Below, piece by piece: positions 41,570 through 50,399 of a stretch of DNA of 64,000 nucleotides; positions within the stretch are counted from its first letter, which is position 1, and every line of letters begins with the position of its first letter. Source of the DNA: JBHOQS01 sp042408875 (lineage in GTDB: Bacteria; Chloroflexota; UBA11872; JBHOQS01); assembly GCA_042408875.1 (NCBI GenBank), contig JBHOQS010000027.1, positions 248,001 to 312,000 on the forward strand. Direction: 5' to 3'. The notes under the pieces were generated by a model. It was not told the origin of the DNA and made no database searches. It worked only from the letters and a program-made list of their open reading frames with translations. The position numbers were made by a program, and so were the translations under genes.

Positions 41570-42766
41570 ATGCCAGAAGAGCAGGTCGGGTTCGTTCGCA
41601 TGGGCGAAGCGCGGGCTGTCGGCGAGATCCCTACGATCGGGGTTGGCATGCTCGGCTACGCCTTCATGGGTAAGGCGCACACCAACGCGTTCAAGAAGAT
41701 CCCCTACATCGTCTACCCGCCCCCGGCGATCCCGCGGCTCGTGAGCATCTGCGGCCGCACAGAGTCGGCCGTGGCCGAGGCGGCCCGGCGTTATGGCTAC
41801 GAGAGCTACACCACCGACTGGCGGCAACTCGTGCGTGACGACCGCATTCAGATCGTGGATAACGGCCTGCCCAACAACGAGCACGCCGAGCCGTGCATTG
41901 CCGCGGCAGAGGCAGGCAAGCACGTCATCTGCGAGAAGCCGCTCGCACGCAACGCCGAGGAGGCGCGCCGGATGCTGGAGGCGGTGCAGCGGGCCGGGGT
42001 GAAGCACGCCTGCGCCTTCAACTACCGCTTCGTGCCGGCGGTGCGCCTGGCCCGCCAGATGATCGAGCAGGGCCGCCTGGGGCGCATCTATCACTTCCGC
42101 GCCCGCTACCTTCAAGAATGGATCATGGACCCAGCGTTCCCGCGCGTGTGGCGGCTGGATAAGAGCGTGGCCGGCTCCGGGGCGCTGGGCGATCTCGGGG
42201 CGCACATCATCGATCTGGGGCGCTTCCTGGTGGGCGAGCCGCGCGCGGTCATGGCAGTCACGAGCACGTTCATCAAGGAGCGCCCGCTCCCCGATGGCTC
42301 TGGCCGCGCCCCGGTGGACGTGGACGATGCCTTTGAAGCCGTGGTCGAGTTCGAGAACGGCGCCATCGGCACGCTGGAGGCCTCCCGCTTCGCCGCCGGG
42401 CGCAAGAACTTCAACTCGTTCGAAATCAACGGTGAGAAAGGCTCGATTGCCTTCAACCTAGAGCGCCTTAATGAGCTAGAGTATTACGACGCCACCTCCG
42501 AGCCGAAGGAAGCGAACGGCTGGCGGACCATTCTGGTCACAGAGTCCTACCATCCGTTCTGGCAGTGGTGGTGGCCGCACGGCCACATCATCGGCTGGGA
42601 GCACACCTTCGTCCACGAGCTGACCCACTTCATCGACGCGGTGGTGAACAACAAGCCCGTGGAGCCGTACGGCGCGACGTTCGAGGATGGCTATAAGAAT
42701 GCCGTCATTTGCGATGCCATCCTGAAGTCCGCCGAAGAGGGCAGGAAGGTTCAGATCAGCTATTAA
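41570..42766 (+). CDS. Gfo/Idh/MocA family oxidoreductase
   Basis: A 398-residue NAD(P)-dependent dehydrogenase. The N-terminal Rossmann part has GVGMLGYAFMGKAHTNAFKK (residues about 25-44), ICGRTESAVAEAARRYGYES and the conserved EKP in HVICEKPLARNAEEARRML. The C-terminal substrate domain has GSGALGDLGAHIIDLGRFL with the usual His. Acts on sugars or inositol-like substrates. It is downstream of the isomerase/epimerase. A perfect palindrome (42810-42835) follows. Confidence 0.88.
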   Translation: MPEEQVGFVRMGEARAVGEIPTIGVGMLGYAFMGKAHTNAFKKIPYIVYPPPAIPRLVSICGRTESAVAEAARRYGYESYTTDWRQLVRDDRIQIVDNGLPNNEHAEPCIAAAEAGKHVICEKPLARNAEEARRMLEAVQRAGVKHACAFNYRFVPAVRLARQMIEQGRLGRIYHFRARYLQEWIMDPAFPRVWRLDKSVAGSGALGDLGAHIIDLGRFLVGEPRAVMAVTSTFIKERPLPDGSGRAPVDVDDAFEAVVEFENGAIGTLEASRFAAGRKNFNSFEINGEKGSIAFNLERLNELEYYDATSEPKEANGWRTILVTESYHPFWQWWWPHGHIIGWEHTFVHELTHFIDAVVNNKPVEPYGATFEDGYKNAVICDAILKSAEEGRKVQISY

Positions 42767-42809
42767 CGCCGGCCATGTCTGAGCCCGACTCCAGAGACAT
42801 GAGGTGTAG

Positions 42810-42835
42810 AGGGGGCATGGCATGCCATGCCCCCT
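42810..42835. terminator. 26-bp perfect palindrome after the oxidoreductase
   Basis: AGGGGGCATGGCA followed directly by TGCCATGCCCCCT. It lies 44 bp after the stop and could end transcription by hairpin formation, but there is no T-run. Confidence 0.5.
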
Positions 42836-42867
42836 ACTGGGTCGTGGTCGGTAGGCCGGTCTCTGTA

Positions 42868-42965
42868 TATTTGGCATTTCGCATTTTGTATATTGTATAT
42901 TGTGTATTGCATATTGTATTGATATAGTTTATAAATAATTTAAATATAACTTGCATTTAATATAG
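42868..42965. repeat. AT-rich patch with TATTGTATATTG repeats
   Basis: Imperfect TATTGTATA repeats followed by an AT-only stretch. Together with the palindrome it fills most of the 380-bp gap before the aldolase gene; no gene is seen in 42836-43146. Confidence 0.7.
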
Positions 42966-43146
42966 TAGACTGCCCAGTAGCATTCTATCCCTCTTCTTTC
43001 CCCATCGATCTCTACCGCAGCCTCCCTGTGCGAGGCTGCACTCCTTAGGGCGCGAGGAAGACATGGCACCTCTGCGCTGAACATGCTATGCTGCGGCGCA
43101 GCCGTGCTGCCGTGAGAGCACGCCACACATCCGCACGAGGTGCAGT

Positions 43147-44016
43147 ATGCCGAGGATCAACCGCGCGATTGAATTGCTTGAGCAGGGCCAGCCGATCTAC
43201 TACACGGGCGTCCGCGATCGGACCTACCAGGGCGGGCTCGAAGCAGCCAAGACGTGGGCCGACTACCTGATGTACGAGATGGAGCACGGCCCGTTCGACA
43301 TCGGCGCGCTGCATGAGTTCATGCGCGGGCTGGTGGACGGCGGGCCGACGCGCAGCGGGCACCGCACGCCCGCGGTCATCGTCACCCTGCCCACCGATGG
43401 CACCGACGAGCATGTGATGCGCGCCAACGCCTGGATGGTGAAGCAGGTGCTGGCGGCCGGTGTGCATGGCATCCTGCTCTGCCACGCCGAGACGCCGGGC
43501 GCGGTGAAAGCCTTTGTGGAAGCGGCACGCTACCCGTTCCAGACCATCGGCGTGGGCCAGGGGCTGGACGTAGGCCGGCGCGGCAGCGGGGGACAGGGCT
43601 GGGCCGCGCGCATCTGGGGCGTCTCCGTGCAGGAGTATCTGCGCAAAGCCGACGTGTGGCCGCTTAATCCGGAGGGTGAGCTCATGCTCGGCTTGAAGAT
43701 CGAGAACCGCCGCGCCCTCTCGAACGTTGAGGCGACGCTGAAAGTGCCGGGCATCTGCTTCGCTGAGTGGGGCCCGGGCGACATGGGCATGTCGTTCGGT
43801 TACCCGGACCGCCACGACCCGCCCTATCCACCGGAGATGGAGCAGGCGCGGGCGCGCGTGCTGGCCGCCTGCAAAGCCAACGGCATCTTCTTCCTCAATC
43901 AGGTGCGCCCCGATACGGTGACCGCCATGATCGACGAAGGGGTGATGATCGGCGCTGGCAATCAGGAAGCCGCCGAGATCGGCCGCCGCTACACCAAGCG
44001 CACCATGCCCTGGTAA
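43147..44016 (+). CDS. HpcH/HpaI aldolase/citrate lyase family protein
   Basis: A 289-residue member of the class II aldolase family of 2-keto-3-deoxy acids. It has VVIVTLPTDGTDEHVMRANA-like sequence (PAVIVTLPTDGTDEHVM), AGVHGILLCHAETPGAVKAF (with a conserved Glu), and IENRRALSNVEATLKVPGIC with FAEWGPGDMGMSFGYP. These are hallmarks of a divalent-metal pyruvate aldolase barrel. Start ATG 43147 has GAGG six bases upstream. The next gene is convergent and shares a hairpin terminator with it. Confidence 0.82.
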   Translation: MPRINRAIELLEQGQPIYYTGVRDRTYQGGLEAAKTWADYLMYEMEHGPFDIGALHEFMRGLVDGGPTRSGHRTPAVIVTLPTDGTDEHVMRANAWMVKQVLAAGVHGILLCHAETPGAVKAFVEAARYPFQTIGVGQGLDVGRRGSGGQGWAARIWGVSVQEYLRKADVWPLNPEGELMLGLKIENRRALSNVEATLKVPGICFAEWGPGDMGMSFGYPDRHDPPYPPEMEQARARVLAACKANGIFFLNQVRPDTVTAMIDEGVMIGAGNQEAAEIGRRYTKRTMPW

Positions 44017-44081
44017 GCGCGCTCCTGCTGCCCCTGCGCTACGCTCGTGACGAGACCGCGCAGGGGCAGCAGGAGCGCGCT
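44016..44081. terminator. 24-bp perfect inverted repeat between convergent genes
   Basis: AGCGCGCTCCTGCTGCCCCT and four further bases (44016-44039) pair exactly with 44058-44081 around an 18-base loop. It starts at the last base of the aldolase stop and reaches the stop of the convergent solute-binding-protein gene. No long T-run, but its position and length indicate a two-way terminator. Confidence 0.7.
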
Positions 44082-45411
44082 AGCCCCCGAGCTGCAGGTC
44101 AGCGTCGAGGAGGAGCTGTGCCTCGCGCTCGATGCGCGCCAGGCCCTCGTTGACACCGACCTTGCCGCCGAGCATGTCCTGGATGCCGGCGTTGACGACC
44201 TTGATGAACTCTGCCCAGCTCGGCATAGGCACGCCACGGTAGCCGTAGGGCGTCAGCTCCAGGAAGGCGGCGTGCTGCTTGTCGGTCGCCATGTAGTCAC
44301 GCAGCTCTTTTGATTCCAGCGCTGCCTTGCTGATGGGGATGGAGGTGGCGCGCACGCAGAGCACAGCCTGCGGATGCGCCGTGTTGAACCACTTGGCAAT
44401 CGCTCCGGCCGCGCGCTGCTTGGCGCGGTCCGGCACCTTGAAGATCGCCAGGCTATGGCCGCCGTTGGGGGCGAAGTGCTCCCGCCGCACCGGATGCAGC
44501 GGAGCGTGGACGACCTCGAAATCGTCGCCGCGCTGGCGCAGCGTGGGCAGGCGGTACGGGCCCTGCTGCTCGAACACCGTCTTACGCAGGGTAAAGATCT
44601 CAGGCGACGACTCCGGCGGTGCATAGCCGCGGTTGATCAGCCCGATCAGGAACTGCGTGGCCTCGGTGGCCATTGGATTATTGAACTGGACTCTGGTGCC
44701 GTCCTTGCTGAAAGGGCGCCCTCCGGTGAGGCCATACCATACCTGCCAGTATGAGAACGACCAGTTGAGGTCGAGCGCATAGCGGTCGGGCGGACGCGCC
44801 ACTTTCGCGGCATAGTCCAGGAAATCGTTCCAGGTCCAGCCCTGCCTGGGCGGCTGGAGACCGGCCTCGGCCAGCAGCTTCGGGTTATAAATCATGGCGA
44901 TATTGTTCGTGTAGACCGGCATCTGGTGCATCTTGCCCTTCCACAGAGCCGACTCCAGGAATGCCGGGAAGATGTCGGCGCGCTGGGCAGGCCAGTCGCG
45001 ATACCCCTTCATTTCTTCGTCGATGTCCGCCGTGGCCCCCTTGACGAACAGGCCGGTGGTGTCGTACCAGGCCAGAAACATGATGTTCGGCGGCACGCCA
45101 CTGGCAGCCGCAGCGGTTACCTTATCCAGCGAGACGGCCTGATCGAACTCTTCGAGTGGCACCTTGATCTCGTCGGGGTGCTGCTGCACGTACTCTTCGA
45201 TGAGCGACCGGCGGGCGATCGACTCCGGATGAGTGTTGCTGAGGTTATTCCAGAAGGTGATCTCTACCGGGCCGCTCGGCTTGGCCGGTGCGCTCTCTCC
45301 GCCGCTGCCGGGGCGGCAGGCGCTCAGCACCGCCGCGCTCGACAGGCCCGCGCCGAGCGCCCAGGCCGACGATGCCAGTATCCCGCGTCTGGTAACCGGT
45401 CTCTGCACCAT
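44080..45411 (-). CDS. Extracellular sugar-binding lipoprotein (ABC transporter)
   Basis: A 443-residue solute-binding protein of the family 1 type, likely binding sugars outside the cell. From ATG 45411 (GGAAGGGG upstream) it has a twin-arginine-like signal (TRRGILASSAWALGAGLSS) ending in the lipobox LSAC. The mature part starts PVEITFWNNLSNTHPESIAR; QMPVYTNNIAMIYNPKLLAE and GWTWNDFLDYAAKVA are typical. No permease or ATPase gene is adjacent, so its partners lie elsewhere. A dyad operator precedes it. Confidence 0.9.
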   Translation of the reverse strand: MVQRPVTRRGILASSAWALGAGLSSAAVLSACRPGSGGESAPAKPSGPVEITFWNNLSNTHPESIARRSLIEEYVQQHPDEIKVPLEEFDQAVSLDKVTAAAASGVPPNIMFLAWYDTTGLFVKGATADIDEEMKGYRDWPAQRADIFPAFLESALWKGKMHQMPVYTNNIAMIYNPKLLAEAGLQPPRQGWTWNDFLDYAAKVARPPDRYALDLNWSFSYWQVWYGLTGGRPFSKDGTRVQFNNPMATEATQFLIGLINRGYAPPESSPEIFTLRKTVFEQQGPYRLPTLRQRGDDFEVVHAPLHPVRREHFAPNGGHSLAIFKVPDRAKQRAAGAIAKWFNTAHPQAVLCVRATSIPISKAALESKELRDYMATDKQHAAFLELTPYGYRGVPMPSWAEFIKVVNAGIQDMLGGKVGVNEGLARIEREAQLLLDADLQLGG

Positions 45412-45428
45412 GGAACCCCTTCCTTTCT

Positions 45429-45447
45429 CGATTAATTCGATTAATCG
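45429..45447. promoter_or_regulatory. Dyad operator upstream of the sugar-binding gene
   Basis: CGATTAAT and ATTAATCG are perfect arms around TCG, 18 bp upstream of the ATG on the minus strand. A second dyad CTATCC/GGATAG lies at 45497-45516. Palindromic sites of this size are typical of LacI- or GntR-type regulators of sugar genes, but no regulator gene is nearby. Confidence 0.5.
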
Positions 45448-45539
45448 GCCCGATGGCCGGGCAGTGCCGAGACGTATCGGGCCAGCGTCCAGTCTACTAT
45501 CCTGGTATCTGGATAGCATGGCTTGGGCGGCCGGCTCGT

Positions 45540-46598
45540 TCAGACCGAGGCCATCCAGAGCGTGCGGTTCTCCAGAGGAAGCGTGACGCGGGCGCCGCCG
45601 CGGCGGTGTGACTCCACAAAGCCCAGCGCGATCTCCATGCCCCGCCGGGCGATGCGCACGTTCCCGCGGGTGGAGCCGCCAGTCTCGATAGCCTGGATCA
45701 GGTCCTCGATGATACGCACTGTGTTGCTCTTGCGCTCGAACCAGGGGAACGGCGCGTCTTCAAAGGTTTTCTGCCGCCAGCCGGGGCGCTCAGTCAGCAC
45801 GCGCAGTTGGTAGCGCAGGCCGTTATCTAGGATACGTACGATACCGGTCGTCCCGCACACCTCAAACTCGCCCACGGGCCCTCCAGAGAGGTAGTAGCCG
45901 CGGATGCCGTTGGCGAACTGGATGATCCCGGTGCCGCTCAGGTCGTACTCAATGCGATCGCTCTGCCCATCCCACTTGCCGTTGGCGTCCACCATGCCCT
46001 GGACAGAGCTGGCCGGTGGATCGCCCGCCAGGCGCATGAGCAAATCGATCCAGTGGCTGCCGGTGTGCAGCAGGCTGCCGCCGCCGTACGAGATCACTGA
46101 GCGGACCGTGCCCAGCCGTCCCTCAGCGATCAGCGAGAGAATAGCGTCCACGCCGGTGCTCCAGCGACGGCTGGTTCCTAGGTTGAACTTGACGTTGTGA
46201 CGCTCCACGGCCTCGACCATGGCGTCGGCCTCGGCCAGGGAGCAGCACATAGGCTTCTCGCAGTAGATGCCCTTGACGCCGTGCTCGGCCGCGAAGATCG
46301 TGATCTCGGCATGGAGCGGAGCGCGGGTGGTAATGCTCAGGATGTCCGGCCGCTCGACCTCGATCATGGTACGGTAATCAGTGTACCGGTGCTCCGGCGG
46401 CACGCCCCAGCGCTCGCCGAAGGCGGCCAGCCTGGCCTCGTCTACGTCAGCGATGGCCACAAGCTTCGTCTGCGGCACAACAGCATAGGCAGCTGCGTGG
46501 GAGTACGGGAGTACAATCGAGGGATAGGTCTGCACCTCGTCGTCGATCGTCCCGCCCATGCGGCCACAGCCAACCAGCGCAACGCGGTACTGTACCAT
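45540..46598 (-). CDS. Gfo/Idh/MocA family oxidoreductase
   Basis: A 352-residue dehydrogenase from ATG 46598 (GAGGG nine bases upstream); the open frame extends much further but not as protein. The Rossmann start is VQYRVALVGCGRMGGTIDDE; KGIYCEKPMCCSLAEADAMV holds the EKP triad. The C-terminal domain includes GGSLLHTGSHWIDLLMRLAG with the catalytic-type His pair. It lies upstream of the sugar-binding gene on the same strand and may feed on the transported sugar. Confidence 0.85.
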   Translation of the reverse strand: MVQYRVALVGCGRMGGTIDDEVQTYPSIVLPYSHAAAYAVVPQTKLVAIADVDEARLAAFGERWGVPPEHRYTDYRTMIEVERPDILSITTRAPLHAEITIFAAEHGVKGIYCEKPMCCSLAEADAMVEAVERHNVKFNLGTSRRWSTGVDAILSLIAEGRLGTVRSVISYGGGSLLHTGSHWIDLLMRLAGDPPASSVQGMVDANGKWDGQSDRIEYDLSGTGIIQFANGIRGYYLSGGPVGEFEVCGTTGIVRILDNGLRYQLRVLTERPGWRQKTFEDAPFPWFERKSNTVRIIEDLIQAIETGGSTRGNVRIARRGMEIALGFVESHRRGGARVTLPLENRTLWMASV

Positions 46599-46847
46599 GG
46601 TGTCTACCCTCGTATCGAGGATGATCTCGGACTCGACTGTGTCCAAGGAAAGGCCGGGCGTCGTGCTGGACTTGAGTATTGTAGTAATGCCGTGCTTCCC
46701 GTCAAGCGGCAGGGTGGGCCGGCTTGTGAAGGAAGGGGCGACTGGCCGGTCCCTGTGGTAGAGCTGTGTCTGCACCGCCCAGCATCCTTGCCTCCTGCCA
46801 CTGCGGTGTCGTAAAGTCACAGGAGATGCTGGAGAGGGAAGATCGAG

Positions 46848-48080
46848 ATGGTCCGGCCTGCGCCGTACGTACTTCGTCTCTCTCGCCGCGCCGTCGTTAA
46901 GCTGGTCGGAAGCGGCGCGCTGGGCATGCTCTTCCATCTGCCTCAAGCGACTATGCCGGTGCGTGGGGCAGAGACGCCGATGGAGCTGGGGCTGCTGCAC
47001 GGGCGGTTTTATGCCTACACGGGCGATCCGGCGGCCGGCACGGGCTATACCGTCCTGGACGATGATGTTGCACCGCTCTGGCTGTGGTACCGCAGGCTCG
47101 GTGGCCCGCCTGTGCTCGGCTACCCTATCTCGCGGCGCTTCGAGCAGGACGGCACCGTGCAACAGGCATTTCAGCGGGGCCTGCTGGTGTGGCGGCCTGA
47201 GGCTAGCGCGGCCGAGCTGGCGCCGCTGATGGACCAGCTCAGCGTGCGAGGCCACGATGCGTGGCTGCTATCTGAGAAAGGCATCCCGCTGCCGCTTGAC
47301 CCGCGGGCTGAAGCGAGCCTGCCGCCGGAGGAGGTGCGCGCCCGCCGCATGGCGCTCCTGGAGGGCTACCCGGAGTTCCTCTTCACGCTGGCGCAGGCTG
47401 GCGACGCAGAGGCTGTCTACGGCCTGCCGGCGTCGCCGGTGACCGACATGGGGAGCTTCTACGCGGTGCGGCTGCAACGCACTGCCCTCCAGCTTTGGAA
47501 GGTCGATGTGCCGTGGGCGCGGGCCGGCGACGTCACGGTAGCAAATGCCGGGGAGATCGCCCGCGAGGCCGGTCTGTTCGACCCGGCCTGGCTTGCACCA
47601 GAGCCGCCGCCGCTCGACGCCTTCCCGCTTGAGGCGCCGGTGCGGGTGCAGATCCCGGCCATCCGCGTCGACGCCGGAGTAGTGGTGCTCGGGGTGACTG
47701 CCGATGGCGAGATGGAGACGCCGGACAGCTTCACCCAGGTGGCCTGGTATACGTTTAGTGCCAGGCCCGGCGAGCCATCGAACTGCGTGCTCTCCGGCCA
47801 CCTGGATATGCCGGGCGGGCGGCCGGCGGTGTTCTACCGGCTGCGTGAGCTCCGGCCGGGCCACGAGATCGTGCTCCTCGGCCCGAGCGGCAAGCGCTCT
47901 CGGTACCGTGTGACGGAGAGCCTGTCCGTTCCATCAGCAAACGCGCCCGTTGCTCAGATTGTAGGCCCCACCGAGGAGCCAGTGGTGACGTTAATTACAT
48001 GCGACGGCGCATGGAACCGGGCTGCGGGAGAGTACACCGAGCGCCGGGTGGTGCGGGCCGCCCTCGTCGCAGTCGAGTGA
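46848..48080 (+). CDS. Tat-exported sortase-domain protein
   Basis: A 410-residue protein whose C-terminal ~160 residues are a class D/E/F-type sortase domain: IPAIRVDAGVVVLGVTADGE, NCVLSGHLDMPGGRPAVFYR (His near 318), and VVTLITCDGAWNRAAGEYTE with the catalytic Cys near 385 and Arg in TERRVVR. The N-terminus has twin arginines (LSRRAVVKLVGSGALGMLF). A middle stretch with GYPISRRFEQDGTVQQAFQR resembles LGFP-type cell-wall-binding repeats. No LPXTG-type substrate gene is adjacent, so the target is unknown. Confidence 0.82.
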   Translation: MVRPAPYVLRLSRRAVVKLVGSGALGMLFHLPQATMPVRGAETPMELGLLHGRFYAYTGDPAAGTGYTVLDDDVAPLWLWYRRLGGPPVLGYPISRRFEQDGTVQQAFQRGLLVWRPEASAAELAPLMDQLSVRGHDAWLLSEKGIPLPLDPRAEASLPPEEVRARRMALLEGYPEFLFTLAQAGDAEAVYGLPASPVTDMGSFYAVRLQRTALQLWKVDVPWARAGDVTVANAGEIAREAGLFDPAWLAPEPPPLDAFPLEAPVRVQIPAIRVDAGVVVLGVTADGEMETPDSFTQVAWYTFSARPGEPSNCVLSGHLDMPGGRPAVFYRLRELRPGHEIVLLGPSGKRSRYRVTESLSVPSANAPVAQIVGPTEEPVVTLITCDGAWNRAAGEYTERRVVRAALVAVE

Positions 48081-48164
48081 GCGCCCTTCGCTGTGCTGCG
48101 CCTGCTCGTGGCTAGGAGAGCCCGGCGAGCCGGGCGCGTCGCCTGGAACATCTGTTTGTTCTCC

Positions 48165-48420
48165 CCCTATTGTAAATAATGTCAATAATTACAAACTAAT
48201 AAATAATTGTAAATAAAGGGTAAATAGGGTATAGCTGTATATAGGGCTATAGCTGTACGCTCCGTTTTCATCCGGCGGGCCAGCGTAGCGCTACGCGCCG
48301 GTGCTGTTCCCATGCGCTGTCCGCCCGGCCCCAGCGTGGCGCTGAGATGACCTGGCTGCATTAATATTTTTAATCTCAAACTCAAAGATATTGACAACCT
48401 CGTGTAAATAATTTACACTG
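48165..48420. repeat. Gap with two AT-rich patches
   Basis: 48165-48245 (TAATAAATAATTGTAAATAA type) and 48358-48418 flank a GC hairpin-like CGTAGCGCTACG at 48286-48297. No gene is seen in 48081-48522. Confidence 0.65.
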
Positions 48421-48522
48421 CTGGTGCAGTAGGAGTGAGAGGGCTGATGCCTGACGTCCTGGGACGCTGTCATAGCTGTAGCCGCCCGGCTACCACGCGG
48501 CAGAACGAGCATTAGTCGTCGC

Positions 48523-49557
48523 ATGCATCGTACTATGTCCACGCACATCAGGTCGCTACACACTGCGGCCATCGCTGTCGAAGAGCTGAGCAAGCACTAC
48601 GCGGTCTCCGAACGCAGCGGGGGCATGCTCGCGGCTGTGGGGAGCTTCTTCCGCCGGCGCACGCGCCTGGTGCGCGCCGTCGATGCGATCAGTTTCACCA
48701 TCGCGCCGGGAGAGGTGGTCGGCTTTCTCGGCCCTAACGGCGCGGGCAAGACCACGACGCTCAAGATGCTGGCGGGGCTGCTCTATCCTACCTCGGGACA
48801 GGCGCACGTGCTCGGTTACGTGCCGTGGCGGCGCGAGAAGGAGTTCCTACGCCGGATCACGCTGGTGATGGGCCAGCGCCAGCAGCTTTACTGGGACCTG
48901 CCGGCCATCGATACGCTCCTGGTCAACCAGGTGATCTACAAGATCCCGGAAACGCAGTTCCGCCAGACGCTCGACGAGCTGTCCGAGCTGCTCGACCTTG
49001 GGCCGTTGCTGGGCAAGCAGGTCCGCCAGCTCTCGCTAGGGGAGCGCATGCGCTGCGAGTTGGCCGCGGCGCTGATCCACCGTCCGCAGGTGCTCTTCCT
49101 GGACGAGCCAACCATCGGCCTGGACGTGACGATGCAGGAGCGCATCCGCGCGTTCGTGCGCGAGTACAATCGCCGCACCGGCGCCACGGTCCTGCTGACC
49201 AGCCACTACATGGCCGACGTGACCGCACTTTGCTCGCGGGTGATCGTCATCCACCACGGGAGGCTGCTGTATGACGGCGAGCTTGGCGCGCTGGCCGCGC
49301 GACTGGCGCCGTTCAAGATCGTGTCTGTGGCGCTCGAGGACGGCACCGCGGCGGACGTGGCCTGGGAGGAGTATGGCGAGCTGGTCTCAGGCCTCGAGAG
49401 CAATGGCGGTAAAGTACATTTGCGCGTGCCTCGCGAGCAGGCCGCGGAGGTCACGGCGCGGCTGCTGAGCCGGCTGCGCGTCCATGACCTGTCGGTGGAA
49501 GACCCGCCGGTCGAGGCGGTGATCGATCGGGTGTTTCGCGGGGAAGTACCGGACTGA
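48523..49557 (+). CDS. ABC-2 type exporter ATP-binding protein
   Basis: A 344-residue ATPase. Walker A GFLGPNGAGKTTTLKML is at about 67-83, the signature LSLGERMRCELAAALI near 176, Walker B VLFLDEPTIGLDV near 195, and the switch His in LLTSHYMAD. The N-terminal extension before EELSKHYAV is typical of NatA-like and ABC2_membrane_6 partner ATPases. It heads a three-gene operon with two permeases. M1 and M5 are both possible starts. Confidence 0.92.
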   Translation: MHRTMSTHIRSLHTAAIAVEELSKHYAVSERSGGMLAAVGSFFRRRTRLVRAVDAISFTIAPGEVVGFLGPNGAGKTTTLKMLAGLLYPTSGQAHVLGYVPWRREKEFLRRITLVMGQRQQLYWDLPAIDTLLVNQVIYKIPETQFRQTLDELSELLDLGPLLGKQVRQLSLGERMRCELAAALIHRPQVLFLDEPTIGLDVTMQERIRAFVREYNRRTGATVLLTSHYMADVTALCSRVIVIHHGRLLYDGELGALAARLAPFKIVSVALEDGTAADVAWEEYGELVSGLESNGGKVHLRVPREQAAEVTARLLSRLRVHDLSVEDPPVEAVIDRVFRGEVPD

Positions 49558-49601
49558 CCACAGGCAGCCTAAGTATTCGCGCGTACAGGACGGGGAGCAT
49601 C

Positions 49602-50399
49602 ATGCGGGACCTCGTGCGCCTTTACGGCGCCATGCTGCAGGCGTCCATCGCCGTACAGTTGCAGTACCGCGTGGCCTTGCTGATCTGGCTGCTCGGACTG
49701 GTGATCCAGCCGGTGGTGTACCTGGTGGTGTGGTCAACAGTGGCAGGCCAGGGCGCGGTGGGTGGCTACACGCGCGGGGATTTCGCCGCGTACTACCTGA
49801 CGATGATGGTCGTCAACCACCTCACCTTCAGCTGGATCATGTGGGAGTACGATTACCTGATCCGCCAAGGGCAGCTCTCAGCCATGCTGCTCAAGCCGGC
49901 GAACCCAATGCACCGCATGGCGGCCGACAACATCGCATATAAGCTCCTGACCTCAGCGGTCGTCCTGCCGGTGGCAGTGCTGCTCGGCCTCTACTTCCGC
50001 CCCACCCTCTCGCTGACGCCGGAGTGCGCGATTCTGTTCCTGGCGGCCGTCGCTGGCGCGTGGGTGCTGCGCTGGCTGCTAGAGTACACCCTGGCGCTGG
50101 CGGCCTTCTGGACCACGCGCGTGACCGCCCTCAACGAGCTGTACTACGGGCTCTCCTGGTTCATGGCCGGACAGGTGGCGCCCAATGCGCTCCTGCCGCC
50201 AGGTGTGCAGACAGCCGCAGAGCTGCTGCCGTTCCGGTACACTGTCGGTTTTCCGGTGGAGCTGCTGCTGGGCCGGCTTGAGGGGGCGCAGATTACCTGG
50301 GGATTCACTGCACAGCTCATCTGGATCGCGCTGGCGTTCGTCGGGTATCACCTGCTCTGGCGCGCCGGGCTGCGCCGGTATTCGGCTGTGGGGGGATGA
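49602..50399 (+). CDS. ABC-2 type exporter permease, first subunit
   Basis: A 265-residue membrane protein with about six helices: ALLIWLLGLVIQPVVYLVVW, YLTMMVVNHLTFSWIMWEYD, then LLKPANPMHRMAADNIAYKL. This matches the ABC2_membrane_6 permease family found with multidrug- or viologen-type exporters. ATG 49602 has GGGG close by. It overlaps the next gene by four bases (ATGA). Confidence 0.85.
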   Translation: MRDLVRLYGAMLQASIAVQLQYRVALLIWLLGLVIQPVVYLVVWSTVAGQGAVGGYTRGDFAAYYLTMMVVNHLTFSWIMWEYDYLIRQGQLSAMLLKPANPMHRMAADNIAYKLLTSAVVLPVAVLLGLYFRPTLSLTPECAILFLAAVAGAWVLRWLLEYTLALAAFWTTRVTALNELYYGLSWFMAGQVAPNALLPPGVQTAAELLPFRYTVGFPVELLLGRLEGAQITWGFTAQLIWIALAFVGYHLLWRAGLRRYSAVGG

